Source: Ophiosphaerella korrae
Lineage: Eukaryota > Ascomycota > Dothideomycetes > Pleosporales > Phaeosphaeriaceae
DNA: 10,438 bases
NCBI GenBank assembly: GCA_028456385.1
Contig: JALNQF010000948.1
Coordinates: 1 to 10,438 of the forward strand
Direction: 5' to 3'
Shown: positions 1 through 8,727 of the stretch, in pieces
Numbering within the stretch: position 1 is the first letter of the stretch
How the letters are laid out: the number at the start of each line of letters is the position of its first letter
Notes under the pieces: generated by a model
Seen by the model: the letters and a program-made list of their open reading frames with translations, nothing else
Told to the model about the DNA's origin: nothing
Database searches by the model: none
Position numbers and translations under genes: made by a program

Positions 1-934
1 ATCCTTAGATATCTTCTACTAAGATTACTCTTATATAGTTATAGCCTCTTCTTCTTATAAGCTATATATTGTTATTTACTTTAGGGTTTCTATATATAAT
101 ATAATTCTTGTCTAAGTATAATATCTATAATACTTTAAAGTATACTAAGTATTTTAGGTTTATTATTTTATTATCCCCTTCCTAGTACTTATCTTTACTA
201 GGTATATCTATTATTAGGATATAGTATACTACTAGTACTCTTAGTATATAGGCTTTATTAATCTATTATATTTTCTTTATAAGGTATTACTATTCTTTTA
301 ATATAAGTATTCTTCTTACTATAACTATATATTACTTTATCTATTCTTTAAATAGTATAAACTTAGTTTCTCTAAGATTACGTTCTTTCTAGTCTTTATA
401 CGCTTCCTCTATACTTATAACTATTAAGTACGTCTAAATAAATTTCTATTTTTTATATCGTTCCTCTATATCTATTATTATATAGCTATTATAGCTATAT
501 ATTATTAGCTAAGTATACTCTATACCTCGTATATTAACTTATCTCTTACTACTTTATAGTTTTTTAGAGGTAGTTGTAGTAGTCTCTTTATCTAGTACTA
601 GTTCTTTAGCCTAGATCGATAGTACTAAGAGCTCTTCCCCTTCTAATTCTTCTATTAGTAAGTCTATTACTTATACTATTTCTTTTAGCTAAGCTTTTAT
701 TCTTTCCTTTATTATAGCTACTCTATATCTTTATTATAAGAAGTATCTTACTCTTTACTTACTAGAAAGATATATATAGTATTTGTTGTTATAATAAAAG
801 GTCTAATAGAGTATTACGTATTATACTTCTTTACTCTTAGCTACTTTCTCTTAAGGTTTAGCCTATACTTATAGTGCTTCCTTCTTTTTCTTAGTTATTT
901 TTAACTAAGTTTCTTTCTTTAGGTCTTTACTTCT
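1..934 (-). pseudogene. post-gag linker of the minus-strand element (start of the Gag-protease spacer)
   Basis: This continues the minus-strand gag frame without a phase change to the window edge; for example the codons at 2-19 read gta gaa gat atc taa gga, as in the plus copy at 4933-4950. The product is not recognised. It corresponds to the first 930 or so bases of the long linker described at 4015-5200 on the plus copy. The stops are of the same CAA/CAG/TGG-to-stop kind. The protease and everything after it lie beyond the left edge. Confidence 0.7.
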
Positions 935-2018
935 ATAATCCTTTATAAAGTGTCCTAGTTTCTTGTATTTATAATATACTATATCTTTTTTCTTTTATAA
1001 TTAGTAGTCTTTTACGTAGTAGCCTTTCTTACTATAGTTAAAGTACGTAAAGTCCTTATTCTTCTTCTTCTTCTTATCTTTATTAGCGTTAAGGACTATA
1101 GAGTCTCCTTTATTATAGTTCTAGTTATAACCTCTATACTTGTTTTTCTTCTATTCTTAAAGATTATTATTAATTTATATTACCTATTACTTTAAGGCTT
1201 CTAGTATCCTTAGTTTTTCTATATATATTATCTCGTATTAGATTTTAGAGTTAAGTCTTTATTTAAATTATAATATTAGAGCTAACTTATTCTATTCTAT
1301 ATTCTATAATAGTTATTTAAATTATAATATATACTTTAGTATACTTTAATTCTATATAAGCTTCTCTAGTTATTCTTTAGCTTATTAGGTAATATTTATA
1401 TCTCTAAACGCTACTCTTATTTATTTAGTAAAGTATTTATAACTTTTAAAGATAGCTCTAGTTTTATCTTTCTAGGTTATTAGTAAATATATTATATAAT
1501 CTATCTAGTAAGGTTTATACTAACTTATTACGTTTTCTTTAAGGTGCAATCTAATATATATTACTTTCTTTTCTTCTATATTAAAGTGTAGTACTTATAT
1601 ATCTATTTAGAGTTATACTAATATAATAAAAGGTCTTAGTTTCTCCCTTTCTCTATTAAACTTCTTAAGAATAGGTATCTTAGGTAGTTTCTTTATTGCG
1701 CTTATCTCTAACCTTTAAGTAATTAGTTCTATCTAGTTTTGTCCTTAGATAATAGCCTTAATTTATACCTTATTCTATTTTGCGTAGTCTTATAGTTCCT
1801 TATTCTACGTTTCTAAGGCGTTAATTACTATTTTTATATCTTCTTTATTATTAATTAGTTAGTTAAAACAACTTTTAATTGTTTCCTATATAGTACTATC
1901 TAATTCTAGACTACTTCTAGGGGCTTTTCCTAATTATTTAGTTAAACTTTCTACTATTATATTAGCTAGACTATGTATTTCTTACACTTTACTTCTTATA
2001 ATAACTAAATTAGTAAAG
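935..2018 (-). pseudogene. gag: gag (capsid and nucleocapsid), minus-strand copy, many in-frame stops
   Basis: Gag forms the virus-like particle and packages the element RNA. The reading frame has codons whose lowest base is congruent to 2 mod 3. After the LTR it gives the same N-terminal region as the plus copy, then the capsid-like stretch with KKLPKIPIL followed by EKLRPF (about 1640-1690). It ends with two CCHC zinc knuckles at 1004-1045 and 935-976. In knuckle 1 the residues are Y-x2-Y-x4-Y-x4-Y. In knuckle 2 they are Y-x2-Y-x4-H-x4-Y. Cys codons (TGC/TGT) have become tac/tat, and one His codon has become tac. The stops are taa/tag at positions expected for Gln, Trp or Arg. No ATG marks the start, so the N-terminus is uncertain. 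Confidence 0.85.
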
Positions 2019-2446
2019 TATAACGAGCTACCTATTATTAACTATAGGCACCTATATTAGAGGTTAGTAGATTAAGAGATAATAATAAAAGCTTGTATTA
2101 GGATTTATAATAACTATAAATAGTAGAAGATATTTTATAACTATCTTGTACTAGTATTCTATAGTTAAGAGATTAAATTACTAATACTATCCTAATAATA
2201 CGTATTCTAGTTAACTATATACTTATTATAATCTATAATTTATAGTTACTAAGAATAGTAGATTATAGATTATCTTAATCTATAATCTATTAATGCTAAG
2301 AGTCTATAGATTATAGATTAACCTAGGTGTCCTAGTTATGTATAGTTTCTTAGTTAAGGTTATTACCTTACTTATCCTATGCTTCGTTAGCGCCTAAATT
2401 AAGACTAATTAGTTCTATCTTAATTTCTTCTATTATACCTGTAACA
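2019..2446 (-). repeat. 5' LTR of the minus-strand Gypsy element
   Basis: The reverse complement begins TGTTAC at 2446 and ends TTATA at 2019, just before the ctttac that also follows the plus-copy LTR. The length is 428 bp, against 417 bp for the plus copy. It shares the opening block, the internal alternating 13-mer motifs (2308-2320, 2276-2288, 2260-2272, 2229-2240) and most of U5. The last 60 or so bases differ clearly from the plus copy and account for the extra length, so this may be a slightly different subfamily. The boundaries come from alignment by eye with the plus-copy LTRs. Confidence 0.85.
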
Positions 2447-2516
2447 TTACTCTTTAAATAAGTAGCTAAGAAAGAGATTAATATACTACTAGTAGCTAGT
2501 ACCTAGAAAGAGATAG
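2447..2516 (+). pseudogene. Ty1/Copia pol fragment trapped between two Gypsy insertions
   Basis: These 70 bases read on the plus strand (codons starting at 2447) as LLFK*VAKKEINILLVAST*KEI. This fits the segment just before the Copia reverse transcriptase, where the family has a pattern like KKEI..L...TW..V (the second stop replaces the conserved Trp). If the Gypsy element and one GATAG copy are removed, the frame passes without a break into 9523 onward (IERL*LSN*LLPLI*VFIYK). The left side is interrupted by the minus-strand Gypsy LTR, so the earlier part of Copia pol (gag, protease, integrase) should lie left of the window. Confidence 0.8.
2512..2516. repeat. Target-site duplication, left copy (GATAG)
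   Basis: GATAG lies directly outside the TGTTAC start of the 5' LTR and matches GATAG at 9523-9527 directly outside the 3' LTR. Five bases is the usual duplication size for Ty3/Gypsy integrases. Copia pol reads in frame across the site when one copy is removed. Confidence 0.88.
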
Positions 2517-2933
2517 TGTTACAGGTGTAATAGAAGAAATCGAGATAGAACTAATTAGTCCTAATCTAGGCGCTAACGAAGCATAGGACAAGTAGAGTAA
2601 CAACCTTAATTAGGAAACTATATATAACTAGGACACCTAGGCTAATCTATAATCTATAGACTCTTAGTATTAATAGATTATAGATTAAGATAATCTATAA
2701 TCTACTAGTCTTAGTAACTATAGATTATAGATTACGACAAGTATATAGTTAGTAAGATGTACATTGTTAGGATAGTATTAGTAATTTAATTCTTTAACTA
2801 TAGAACGCTAATATAAGATAGTTGTAAAACATCTTCTATTGTTTATAAGTTATTATAGATTATAACCTAAGCTTTTACTATTAACTTATAATCTACTAAT
2901 ACCCCTAAGGTACTAGGAAGTAACCCTATTACA
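2517..2933 (+). repeat. 5' LTR of the plus-strand Gypsy element
   Basis: It starts TGTTACAG and ends CTATTACA, and is 417 bp long, the same as the 3' LTR at 9106-9522. I count about 28 mismatches between the two by eye (roughly 6.7%), all transitions (C/T or G/A), with no gap. It would carry the promoter and polyadenylation signals, but base composition prevents naming a TATA box with confidence. Four copies of a 13-mer in alternating orientation sit in its middle (2643-2734). Confidence 0.93.
2643..2734. repeat. Alternating 13-mer palindrome cluster in the 5' LTR
   Basis: The motif TAATCTATAATCT occurs at 2643-2655 and 2691-2703, and its reverse complement at 2675-2687 and 2722-2734. The order forward, reverse, forward, reverse can fold into stem-loops in DNA or RNA. 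The same four copies are in the 3' LTR (9232-9244, 9264-9276, 9280-9292, 9311-9323) and in the minus-strand LTR (2229-2320, one copy with one mismatch). Conservation between copies suggests an ancestral LTR feature. The function is unknown. Confidence 0.8.
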
Positions 2934-2957
2934 CTTTACTAATTTAGTTATTACGAG
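2934..2957 (+). promoter_or_regulatory. Possible primer binding site region
   Basis: Reverse transcription normally starts from a primer paired just inside the 5' LTR. The bases after the LTR (ctttactaatttag...) are shared by both Gypsy copies. TAGTTATTACGAG at 2945-2957 could be a RIP-altered tRNA site of the TGG... type, since RIP turns TGG into TAG. It would lie about 11 bases from the LTR, a rather long gap. Self-priming, known for Tf1-like chromoviruses, is an alternative. I cannot assign a tRNA. Confidence 0.3.
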
Positions 2958-4014
2958 AAGCAAAGCGTAAGTAGCGCATAGTCTAGCTAATACAATAGTA
3001 GAAAGTTTAACTAAAATAAGTAAAGCCCCTAAGAGTAGTTATAAGTCTAATAGTACTGTATAGGAAATAATTAAGGAAAGAATTAATAACTTAATCTTAG
3101 ATAAAGAAGATATAAAGATAGTAATCGACGCCTTAGAAATACAAAATAAAGAGCTTTAAGATTATACGAAGTAAAACAAAGTATAGATTAAAGCTATTAT
3201 TAAAGGTTAGAATTAGATAGAACTAATTATATAACGTCTAGTAATAAGCGCAACAAAGAAACTACTAAAGATACCTATCTTTAAAAAGTTTAATAAAATA
3301 AGGGAGAAACTAAGACCTTTTATTACTTTAGTATAACTCTAGATAGACGTACAAGTACTATACTTCGATATAGAAGAGAAAAAGGTAATATATATTAGAT
3401 TACACCTTAAAGAAGACGTAATAAGATAGTACGAACCTTACTAGATAGATTACACGACACACTCTCTAATAACCTAGAAAGACGAGACTAGAGCTATTTT
3501 TAGAAGTTACAAATACTTTACTAAACAAATAAGAGTAGCGTTTAGAGATATAGACGTTACTTAATAAGCTAAAGAATAGCTAGAAAAGCTTATATAAAGT
3601 TAGAATGTTCCTAAGTACGTATTATAATTTAAATAACTATTGTAGAATATAGAATAGAACGAGTTATCCTTAATATTACAATTTAAACAAGGACTTAACT
3701 TAAAAATCTAATATAAGATAATATATATAGAGAAACTAAGGACACTAGAAGCCCTAAAGTAATAGGTAATATAAATAGATAACGATCTTTAAGAATAGAA
3801 GAAGAATAAGTATAGAGGTTATACCTAAAACTATAACAAGAGAGACCCTATAATCTTTAACGCTAATAAGGATAAAAAGAAAAAAAAGAGTAAAGACTTT
3901 ACGTACTTTAACTATAGTAAACTAGGCTACTACGTAAAGAACTATAGATCTAAGTTAAAGAAGGACATAGTATACTATAAGTATAGGAAACTAGGACACT
4001 TTATAAAAGACTAT
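2941..4014 (+). pseudogene. gag: gag (capsid and nucleocapsid), plus-strand copy, RIP stops
   Basis: Gag builds the particle and binds the RNA genome. Codons start at 2941 and every third base after. The N-terminal part is charged (for example KEDIKIVIDALEIQNKEL, about 3100-3162). The capsid-like part includes KIPIFKKF (3268-3291), EKLRPFITLV, WYEPY with its Trp codon now a stop (about 3427-3441), DETRAIFRSYKYFTKQIR (about 3484-3537) and QFKQGLN (3681-3701). Two CCHC zinc knuckles follow at 3904-3945 and 3973-4014. They now read Y-x2-Y-x4-Y-x4-Y and Y-x2-Y-x4-H-x4-Y because Cys codons changed to tac/tat. The frame continues into the linker and pol with no stop-codon boundary that could be called natural. 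No ATG start survives. Confidence 0.88.
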
Positions 4015-5200
4015 AGAAGTAAGAACTTAAAGAAAGAAACTTAGTTAAAGATAACTAAAAAGAAGAAAGAAGTATTATAAGTATAAGCTAAACTTTAAGA
4101 GAAAGTAGCTAGGAGTAAAGAAGTATAATATATAATACTCTATTAGACCTTTTGTTATAAAGATAACTACTATATATATCTTTCTAGTAAATAGGAAGTA
4201 AGATACTTCCTATATTAGAAATATAGAGTAGCTATAATAAAAGAAGATAGAACAAAAGCTTAACTAAAAGAGATAGCCTAAGTAATAGACCTACTAATAG
4301 AAGATTTAGAAGGGGAAGAGCCCTTAGTACTATTAATCTAGGCCGAAGGACTAGTACTAGATAAAGAGACTACAACGACTACCTCTAAAGGACTATAAGG
4401 AAGTAAGAGATAGGTTAGTATAAGAGGTATAGAATATACCTAGCTAATAATATATAGTTACAATAGCTATACAATAATAGATATAGAAGAATAAGATAAA
4501 GAATAGAAATTTATCTAGAAATACTTACTAGTTATAAGTATAGAGGAAGCGTACAAAGACTAGAAAGAACGTAATCCTAAAGAAATATAGTTTATACTAT
4601 TTTAAGAATAGATAAAGTAATATATAGTTATAGTAAGAAGAATACCTATATAAAAAGAATAGTAATACCTTGTAAAAAAGACGTAATAGATTAACAAAGC
4701 CTATATACTAAGAGTACTAGTAGTATACTATATTCTAATAATAGATACACCTAGTAAAAGCAAATACTAGGAAGGGGATAACAAAATAATAGATCTAAGA
4801 TATCTAGTATACTTTAAAGTATTATAGATATTATACCTAGATAAGAATTATATTATATATAGGAACCCTAAAGTAAATAACAAAGTATAGCTTATAAAGA
4901 GAAGAGGCTATAACTACAAGAGAGTAATCCTAGTAGAAGATATCTAAGGATAGGAAATAATCCTAGAAGATAAATATATAGTAGTAAGACCTAGCCTAAA
5001 ACTATCTAAGAAATACGTCTAAAGAGGACTATAGTACAAATATATATATAATAAGTGTCTAAAATACAAAGAATACAAACTTAAAGTAGGCCTATAGCCC
5101 TAGAAAGATAGATAATTTATAAAGTTACCTAAGTAAGAAAAACTAGAAGGTATAAGAGGCCTATATATTACGAAAATAAGTATATACTAAGGAAAGAAAG
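4015..5200 (+). pseudogene. Long linker between the zinc knuckles and the protease, function unknown
   Basis: About 395 codons in the same frame as gag and protease. I recognise no domain. The first third (to about 4400) is acidic and low in complexity (for example EDLEGEEPLVLLI near 4303-4341). The rest is rich in Lys, Tyr, Ile and Leu and looks more folded, with stretches such as YRNPKVNNKV (about 4858-4887) and IKRRGYNYKRVILVEDI (about 4900-4950). The minus-strand copy keeps the same frame over the part in view (1-934), which suggests it was coding in the ancestor. Gypsy elements usually have a much shorter spacer here, so this may be an added domain or simply a long disordered region plus the protease N-terminus. 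Confidence 0.6.
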
Positions 5201-5640
5201 TATAATTAATAATTAATAGTAGAGCTACAAGAAACTTTATATTAAAGAAGTTTATAGAAATACAAGGAATAAAGTATATAACAAAGAAATATCCTTAATA
5301 ACTAAGTATAATTGAAGGAAAACTATTTTAGGAACTAATATAGTTTGAGACAGCACCTTTAATACTAAGGTTAGAAGGACTAGAAATTAAGAATATAGTT
5401 ATAGATATAACGACAATTAATAACAAATAAGATATAATATTAGGTATACTATAGTTATAAATAACTAACCTATACATTAATTAGAGGATAGAGAAGATTA
5501 ACTACTATAGAATAGATACGTTAAAAGCCTACAAGAACACTTATAAGGAAGAATTCCTAGAAGAATACAAAAAATAGGAAGAATAGCTTATAGAACCTAA
5601 AGAATACCTTCTAGAATATTAACTATAGGACTTAGAAATA
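5201..5640 (+). pseudogene. pol: Aspartic protease domain of pol, active site mutated
   Basis: This domain processes the Gag-Pol polyprotein. The codons at 5215-5241 read NSRATRNFI, which aligns with the family motif DSGATRNFI. Asp to Asn (GAT to AAT) and Gly to Arg (GGA to AGA) are single G-to-A changes of the RIP type, and the Asp is the catalytic residue. Upstream hydrophobic residues (LII) fit the strand that precedes the active site. Downstream, around 5410-5460, NKQDIILGI-like codons (one Gln now taa) fit the second conserved segment. The exact limits of the domain are inferred. Confidence 0.82.
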
Positions 5641-5700
5641 GAAACTAAAGAAAGAAAAGACGTAAGATAGAGCCTAGTCTACTAGAAAATAGAAGAAGAG

Positions 5701-6330
5701 TTAAAAATTAAATAAGTATTTATCTAAAACGTAATAAAAAAGAGATAGATAAAAGAATCTAAATCCTTAGTAGCTTATAGACTTATCTTTGTAGACAAAA
5801 AAGGAATAAGTAATAAAAGACTTTACGTAGATTTTAGAAAAACTAATATAGTTATAAATAAAAACTAATACCCCCTACTAAAGATAGATATAATACAAGA
5901 TAAACTATAGAAAGCAACGATATTTACAAAGTTAGATATCTAGAACGCCTACTACTAAATTAGAATTAAAGAAGGTAATAAGTAGAAAATAGTATTTAGA
6001 ATACAATAGGGATTATATAAATATTTAGTTATACTGTTTAGCTTAATAAATGTACTAGTAGTATTCTAAGAAAGGATTAATATAGTACTAAGAGAGTACT
6101 TAGATATATTTATATTTGTATACTTAGACAATATCCTTATATTCTTAGTAATAGAGGAAGAACATATATAATATATACACAAAGTACTAGAAAAACTATT
6201 AGAAGCTAAAATATTTCTTAAGATAAGAAAATGCGAGTTCTATATAAAAGAAATAGATTTCCTAGGGTTTATTATAGAACTAGGAAAAATTAAGATTAAT
6301 CTAGAAAAGATTAAGTTAATTAACGAATAG
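5701..6330 (+). pseudogene. pol: Reverse transcriptase domain (Ty3/Gypsy), RIP-degraded
   Basis: Copies the element RNA into DNA. Frame 1 shows the fingers segment (KSLVAYRLIFVDKK, 5761-5802), LYVDFRKTN (about 5821-5847), then TKLDI*NAYY*IRIKEGN (5926-5979). The first catalytic Asp at 5935-5937 is intact, while Trp and Gln have become stops. GLYKYLVILFSLINVLVVF (6010-6066) corresponds to the GLYEYLVMPFGLTNAPATF region of the family, with Met to Ile, Pro to Leu and Gly to Ser changes. The YxDD box at 6121-6132 is now YLDN, so one metal-binding Asp is lost. FLGFII (6261-6278) marks the end of the palm. The domain has near-standard length with no visible internal frameshift. Confidence 0.93.
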
Positions 6331-6930
6331 CTAACACTAAGAAACCTAAAAGAGGTATAATAATTTTATAGGCTAGCTAACTTTTATAGGAAGTTAATAG
6401 TAAGATAGTCTAAAGATATAGAACTAATAATAAGACTTATAAAGAAAGATACGCTATTTAAATAGATAAAGGAATGCGAAGAAGTATTTAAAAAGATTAA
6501 GAAGAAGTTTATAGAAAACCTAGTTATTAGAATATATAACTTAGACTTACTAGCAATAGTAAAGATAGACGCATCTAACTTAGTCTATAGAATAGTACTA
6601 ATATAGGAAGACCTAGAGACTAAAAAGGAACACTTAGTTAAATACTTCTTTAAGAAAATAAAGATAGTAGAACTTAACTACCTAATCTACAATAAAGAAA
6701 TACTAGTAATTTATAAAGCATTTAAGTAATAGAGAGTATACCTATAAAGAGTAAAATATTAGACAAAGGTCTATATAGACTATAAGAATCTTATAAGATT
6801 TATAATAAATAAAGAATTATTATAATGCTATACAAGATAGTAGGAATATTTATTAACGTTTAATATAGAAATTATACATATAAAAGGGAAAGATAATTAG
6901 TTTATAGACGCTTTTAGTAGAAGACTAGAC
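6331..6930 (+). pseudogene. pol: Connection and RNase H domain (Ty3/Gypsy), RIP-degraded
   Basis: RNase H removes RNA from the RNA-DNA hybrid. Frame 1 shows FYRLANFYRKLI-like connection residues (6364-6399), then IDAS (6568-6579), where the first catalytic Asp survives. LNYLIYNKEILVIYKAFK (6673-6726) matches the LNYPIYDKELLAIVKAFEEWR type motif of the family. The catalytic Glu of this motif is intact, and the following Trp is now a stop. Further on are VYIDYKNLIRF (6772-6804), TFNIEIIHIKGKDN (6859-6897) and FIDAFSRR (6901-6924), the last being the conserved end of the domain with its Asp. The frame is unbroken by indels. Confidence 0.9.
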
Positions 6931-8230
6931 TTATAAGAAGAAGTAAGCGCTACTAGTATAGTTCTAGTTAGGAACAAAGAAGGACACTTAGTCCTAAATA
7001 TATATAAAATAGCTGCAACACTTAAAAGAAAGAGTAGCGAGCTAGATAAATAGATTTAGAAAATAATAGAAGAAGTATCTAAAGAAATAGAGAAACTAGA
7101 AATCTAAGAAGGATTTATATAAGCTTATAGAAGAATATATATTCTAAAAAAGATTTAGAGAGAATTTATATAATAATTCTATAAATTACTAGTATATAGT
7201 TACTAAGGTATCAAAAAAATATTAGATAGACTACTACAAGAATACTATATCCTAAAGGTAAGATAATTAGTAATAGAGGTATTACGAGACTATATAGAAT
7301 GTTACTAGAACAAGTATAACAAGATATGCACTATATAGAATGTTACAACTAGTAGAAGTACTAAGATAACTATAGGGAGTTATTATAATAGACTTTATTA
7401 TAAAGCTACCTAAGTCTAAGGACCTAATATTAGGAGTTAAGTATAATAGAATCTTAACAATAGTAGATAAACTTATAAAGTACTTATACTTTAGACTATA
7501 TAAAGAGAAAAGTAGGATAGAAGTTACTATATACTAGGTTCTAGGAACTATAATTAGTTAATATAGACTACTAGATAAGATTATTATAGATAGAGATATA
7601 CAATTTACATTAAAACTATAGGGAACAATAACAGCGTAATTAGGAATAAGACACGTAATATCTATAGTATATTATCTATAAATAGATAGATAGTTAGAAT
7701 AAATAAATTAGATAGTAGAATAATACCTAAGATGCTACCTTAATTATAACTAGAATAATTAGGTACAGTTACTACCTATAGTATAGTTAGTATATAATAG
7801 CGTAAAGAATATAGTAATAAGAGTATTACCCTTCTTCGCGAACTATAGATTTAAGCCTAATATATACTAGATACTAAGAGACTAAATATCTTAGTCCCTA
7901 AGAGGAGAAAACTTCGCTAATAGACTTAAAGATATATATAATTAACTAAGATAGGACGTAGAGTTCTTATATAATAAAATAGTAAAGTACTATAATAGAA
8001 AGTATAAAAAGAGACCTTAATTTAGAAAGAGAGAAAAAGTATAGTTAGTATAGAAGAATATTAAAAGCAAGAGACTAAGCCTAAAATTAGACTACGCTAA
8101 AATAAGACTATATAAAATTAAGAAAGAAGTTACACTAGTTATATTTAAATTAAAGCTACTAAATAAGATAAAGATACACCTAATATTCTACGTAGCCCTA
8201 CTAGAACAAGTACTATAGAATATAGAACTA
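6931..8230 (+). pseudogene. pol: Integrase (zinc-binding and DD35E core), frameshifted near 7300
   Basis: Joins the element DNA to the target. The HHCC finger is at about 7165-7310 (FYKLLVYSY*GIKKILDRL, with His codons changed to Tyr). In the CxxC part the phase moves from frame 1 to frame 2 (about 7300-7310), after which RYALYRMLQ (7322-7348) restores the family pattern. The core has D at 7391-7393 (IDFIIKLPKSKD), D at 7589-7591 (IIIDRDIQF) and E at 7697-7699. The last two are exactly 36 codons apart, giving DD35E, and all three acidic residues survive. The family motif YHPQTDGQ is now YYL*IDR*. PFFANYRFKPN (7830-7862) follows. The C-terminal part runs on to the chromodomain. Confidence 0.92.
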
Positions 8231-8431
8231 CTAGTGTACAAAGTAGATATATATAGAGAATAAGAAGAATAGGAAGTTAAGAGAATTCTATAATACTAGT
8301 TCTAAAATAGAAGAAACTACTACTTAGTAGAATAGATAGAAATAGATAAAAAAGAATAACTATAAGAGAAGATATAAGAACTAGAAGATAATCTTAATTA
8401 CTTTAAGAAACTAGAAGAGTTCTAAAGTTAA
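8231..8431 (+). pseudogene. pol: C-terminal chromodomain of integrase
   Basis: Chromodomains bind methylated histone H3 and can direct integration to heterochromatin. Frame 2 reads EVKRIL (8273-8290), then NRRNYYLVE*I (8309-8341), then a region ending LEEF* (8411-8425). This matches the usual chromodomain pattern of EVE.IL, followed by YLVKW.GY, an acidic stretch and a Trp near the end. Several expected aromatic and Gln codons (including the Trp of the VKW motif) are now stops. Most of the aromatic cage is therefore lost in this copy. The frame ends at taa 8429-8431, which may be the true stop or another RIP stop. Confidence 0.82.
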
Positions 8432-8727
8432 AACCCTCTAGAACGCCTAGTAGTAAACTAAGAGAACTAATATTACTAATAATAGATAGAGAGATAATAG
8501 AGACGTCTAGCGTAAGACCTACTATAGTAATATTAAACGCCTTATCTAAGTCTAGCTTAGCTTCTAGAGCTACTAACTACTTAGCTAATTTCTTATTATT
8601 TAAGGCTTTTATCTTATAAAGACAAGAGAGATAAGCTTAATTCTCTACTAGCTTACTCTATATAAGCTCCTAGATACGCTTATACTTAGCTTTAGCCTCT
8701 ACAATTTAAGATAGTAATTTCTCTTAA
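8405..8727 (-). pseudogene. Possible antisense reading frame between pol and the 3' LTR
   Basis: The minus-strand frame with codons whose lowest base is divisible by 3 (for example gac at 8505-8507) gives a helix-like, Lys/Glu/Ala/Leu-rich product. It includes IVEAKAKYKRI (about 8669-8702), KIKALNNKKLAK (8580s-8620s) and LVALEAKLDLDKAFNITIVG. It has about seven stops in its first half, all taa/tag where CAA, CAG or TGG would fit, then none for some 58 codons. A coiled coil is likely. The plus strand of the same region reads Ser/Leu/Phe-rich, as the complement of a coiled-coil gene would. I do not recognise the product. No start codon is visible, and the 3' end overlaps the last codons of the chromodomain. 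Confidence 0.4.

Larger units (their letters stand above)
1..2446 (-). mobile_element. Ty3/Gypsy chromovirus, 5' part, RIP-degraded, cut by the window edge
   Basis: Read on the minus strand, this stretch starts with an LTR (2446 down to 2019), followed by gag and the start of the post-gag linker, and it leaves the window at base 1. It is the same family as the element at 2517-9522: base 1 pairs with base 4951 of that copy, and the order of parts is identical. The codon phase of gag (lowest base of each codon congruent to 2 mod 3) holds from about 1927 to base 2, so I see no frameshift, only RIP-type substitutions and small codon-sized differences. Its pol and 3' LTR should lie to the left of the window. 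The 5' end abuts Copia pol at 2447, so this copy also inserted into Copia. Its target duplication would be the Copia bases TTACT (2447-2451), whose partner lies outside the window. Confidence 0.9.
1..4951. repeat. Large inverted repeat formed by two head-to-head Gypsy 5' ends
   Basis: Arm 1-2446 is the reverse complement of arm 2517-4951, with a 70-bp Copia spacer. The pairing starts TGTTACAGGT on both sides of the spacer. It is checked at the LTR motifs, the gag N-terminus, the capsid, both zinc knuckles, and at base 1 against base 4951. The arms differ by scattered transitions and small indels, mainly near the LTR end. The arm in view ends only because the window does. Confidence 0.9.

Noticed and set aside
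1020..1080. The cttcttcttcttctt run as a microsatellite or regulatory tract
   Set aside because: It lies just upstream of the zinc knuckles on the coding (minus) strand and reads as Lys-rich nucleocapsid codons (aag aag). The plus copy has a similar purine run at about 3870-3895.
2376..2590. A terminal-inverted-repeat DNA transposon, or a site-specific recombination site, centred on 2447-2516
   Set aside because: The inverted repeats are the start of two LTRs with gag behind each, and the middle is Copia coding sequence. Two LTR elements explain it fully.
2643..2734. Short repeats in the LTR as a CRISPR array
   Set aside because: Only four 13-bp units, alternating in orientation, with short unequal spacers, inside a eukaryotic LTR.
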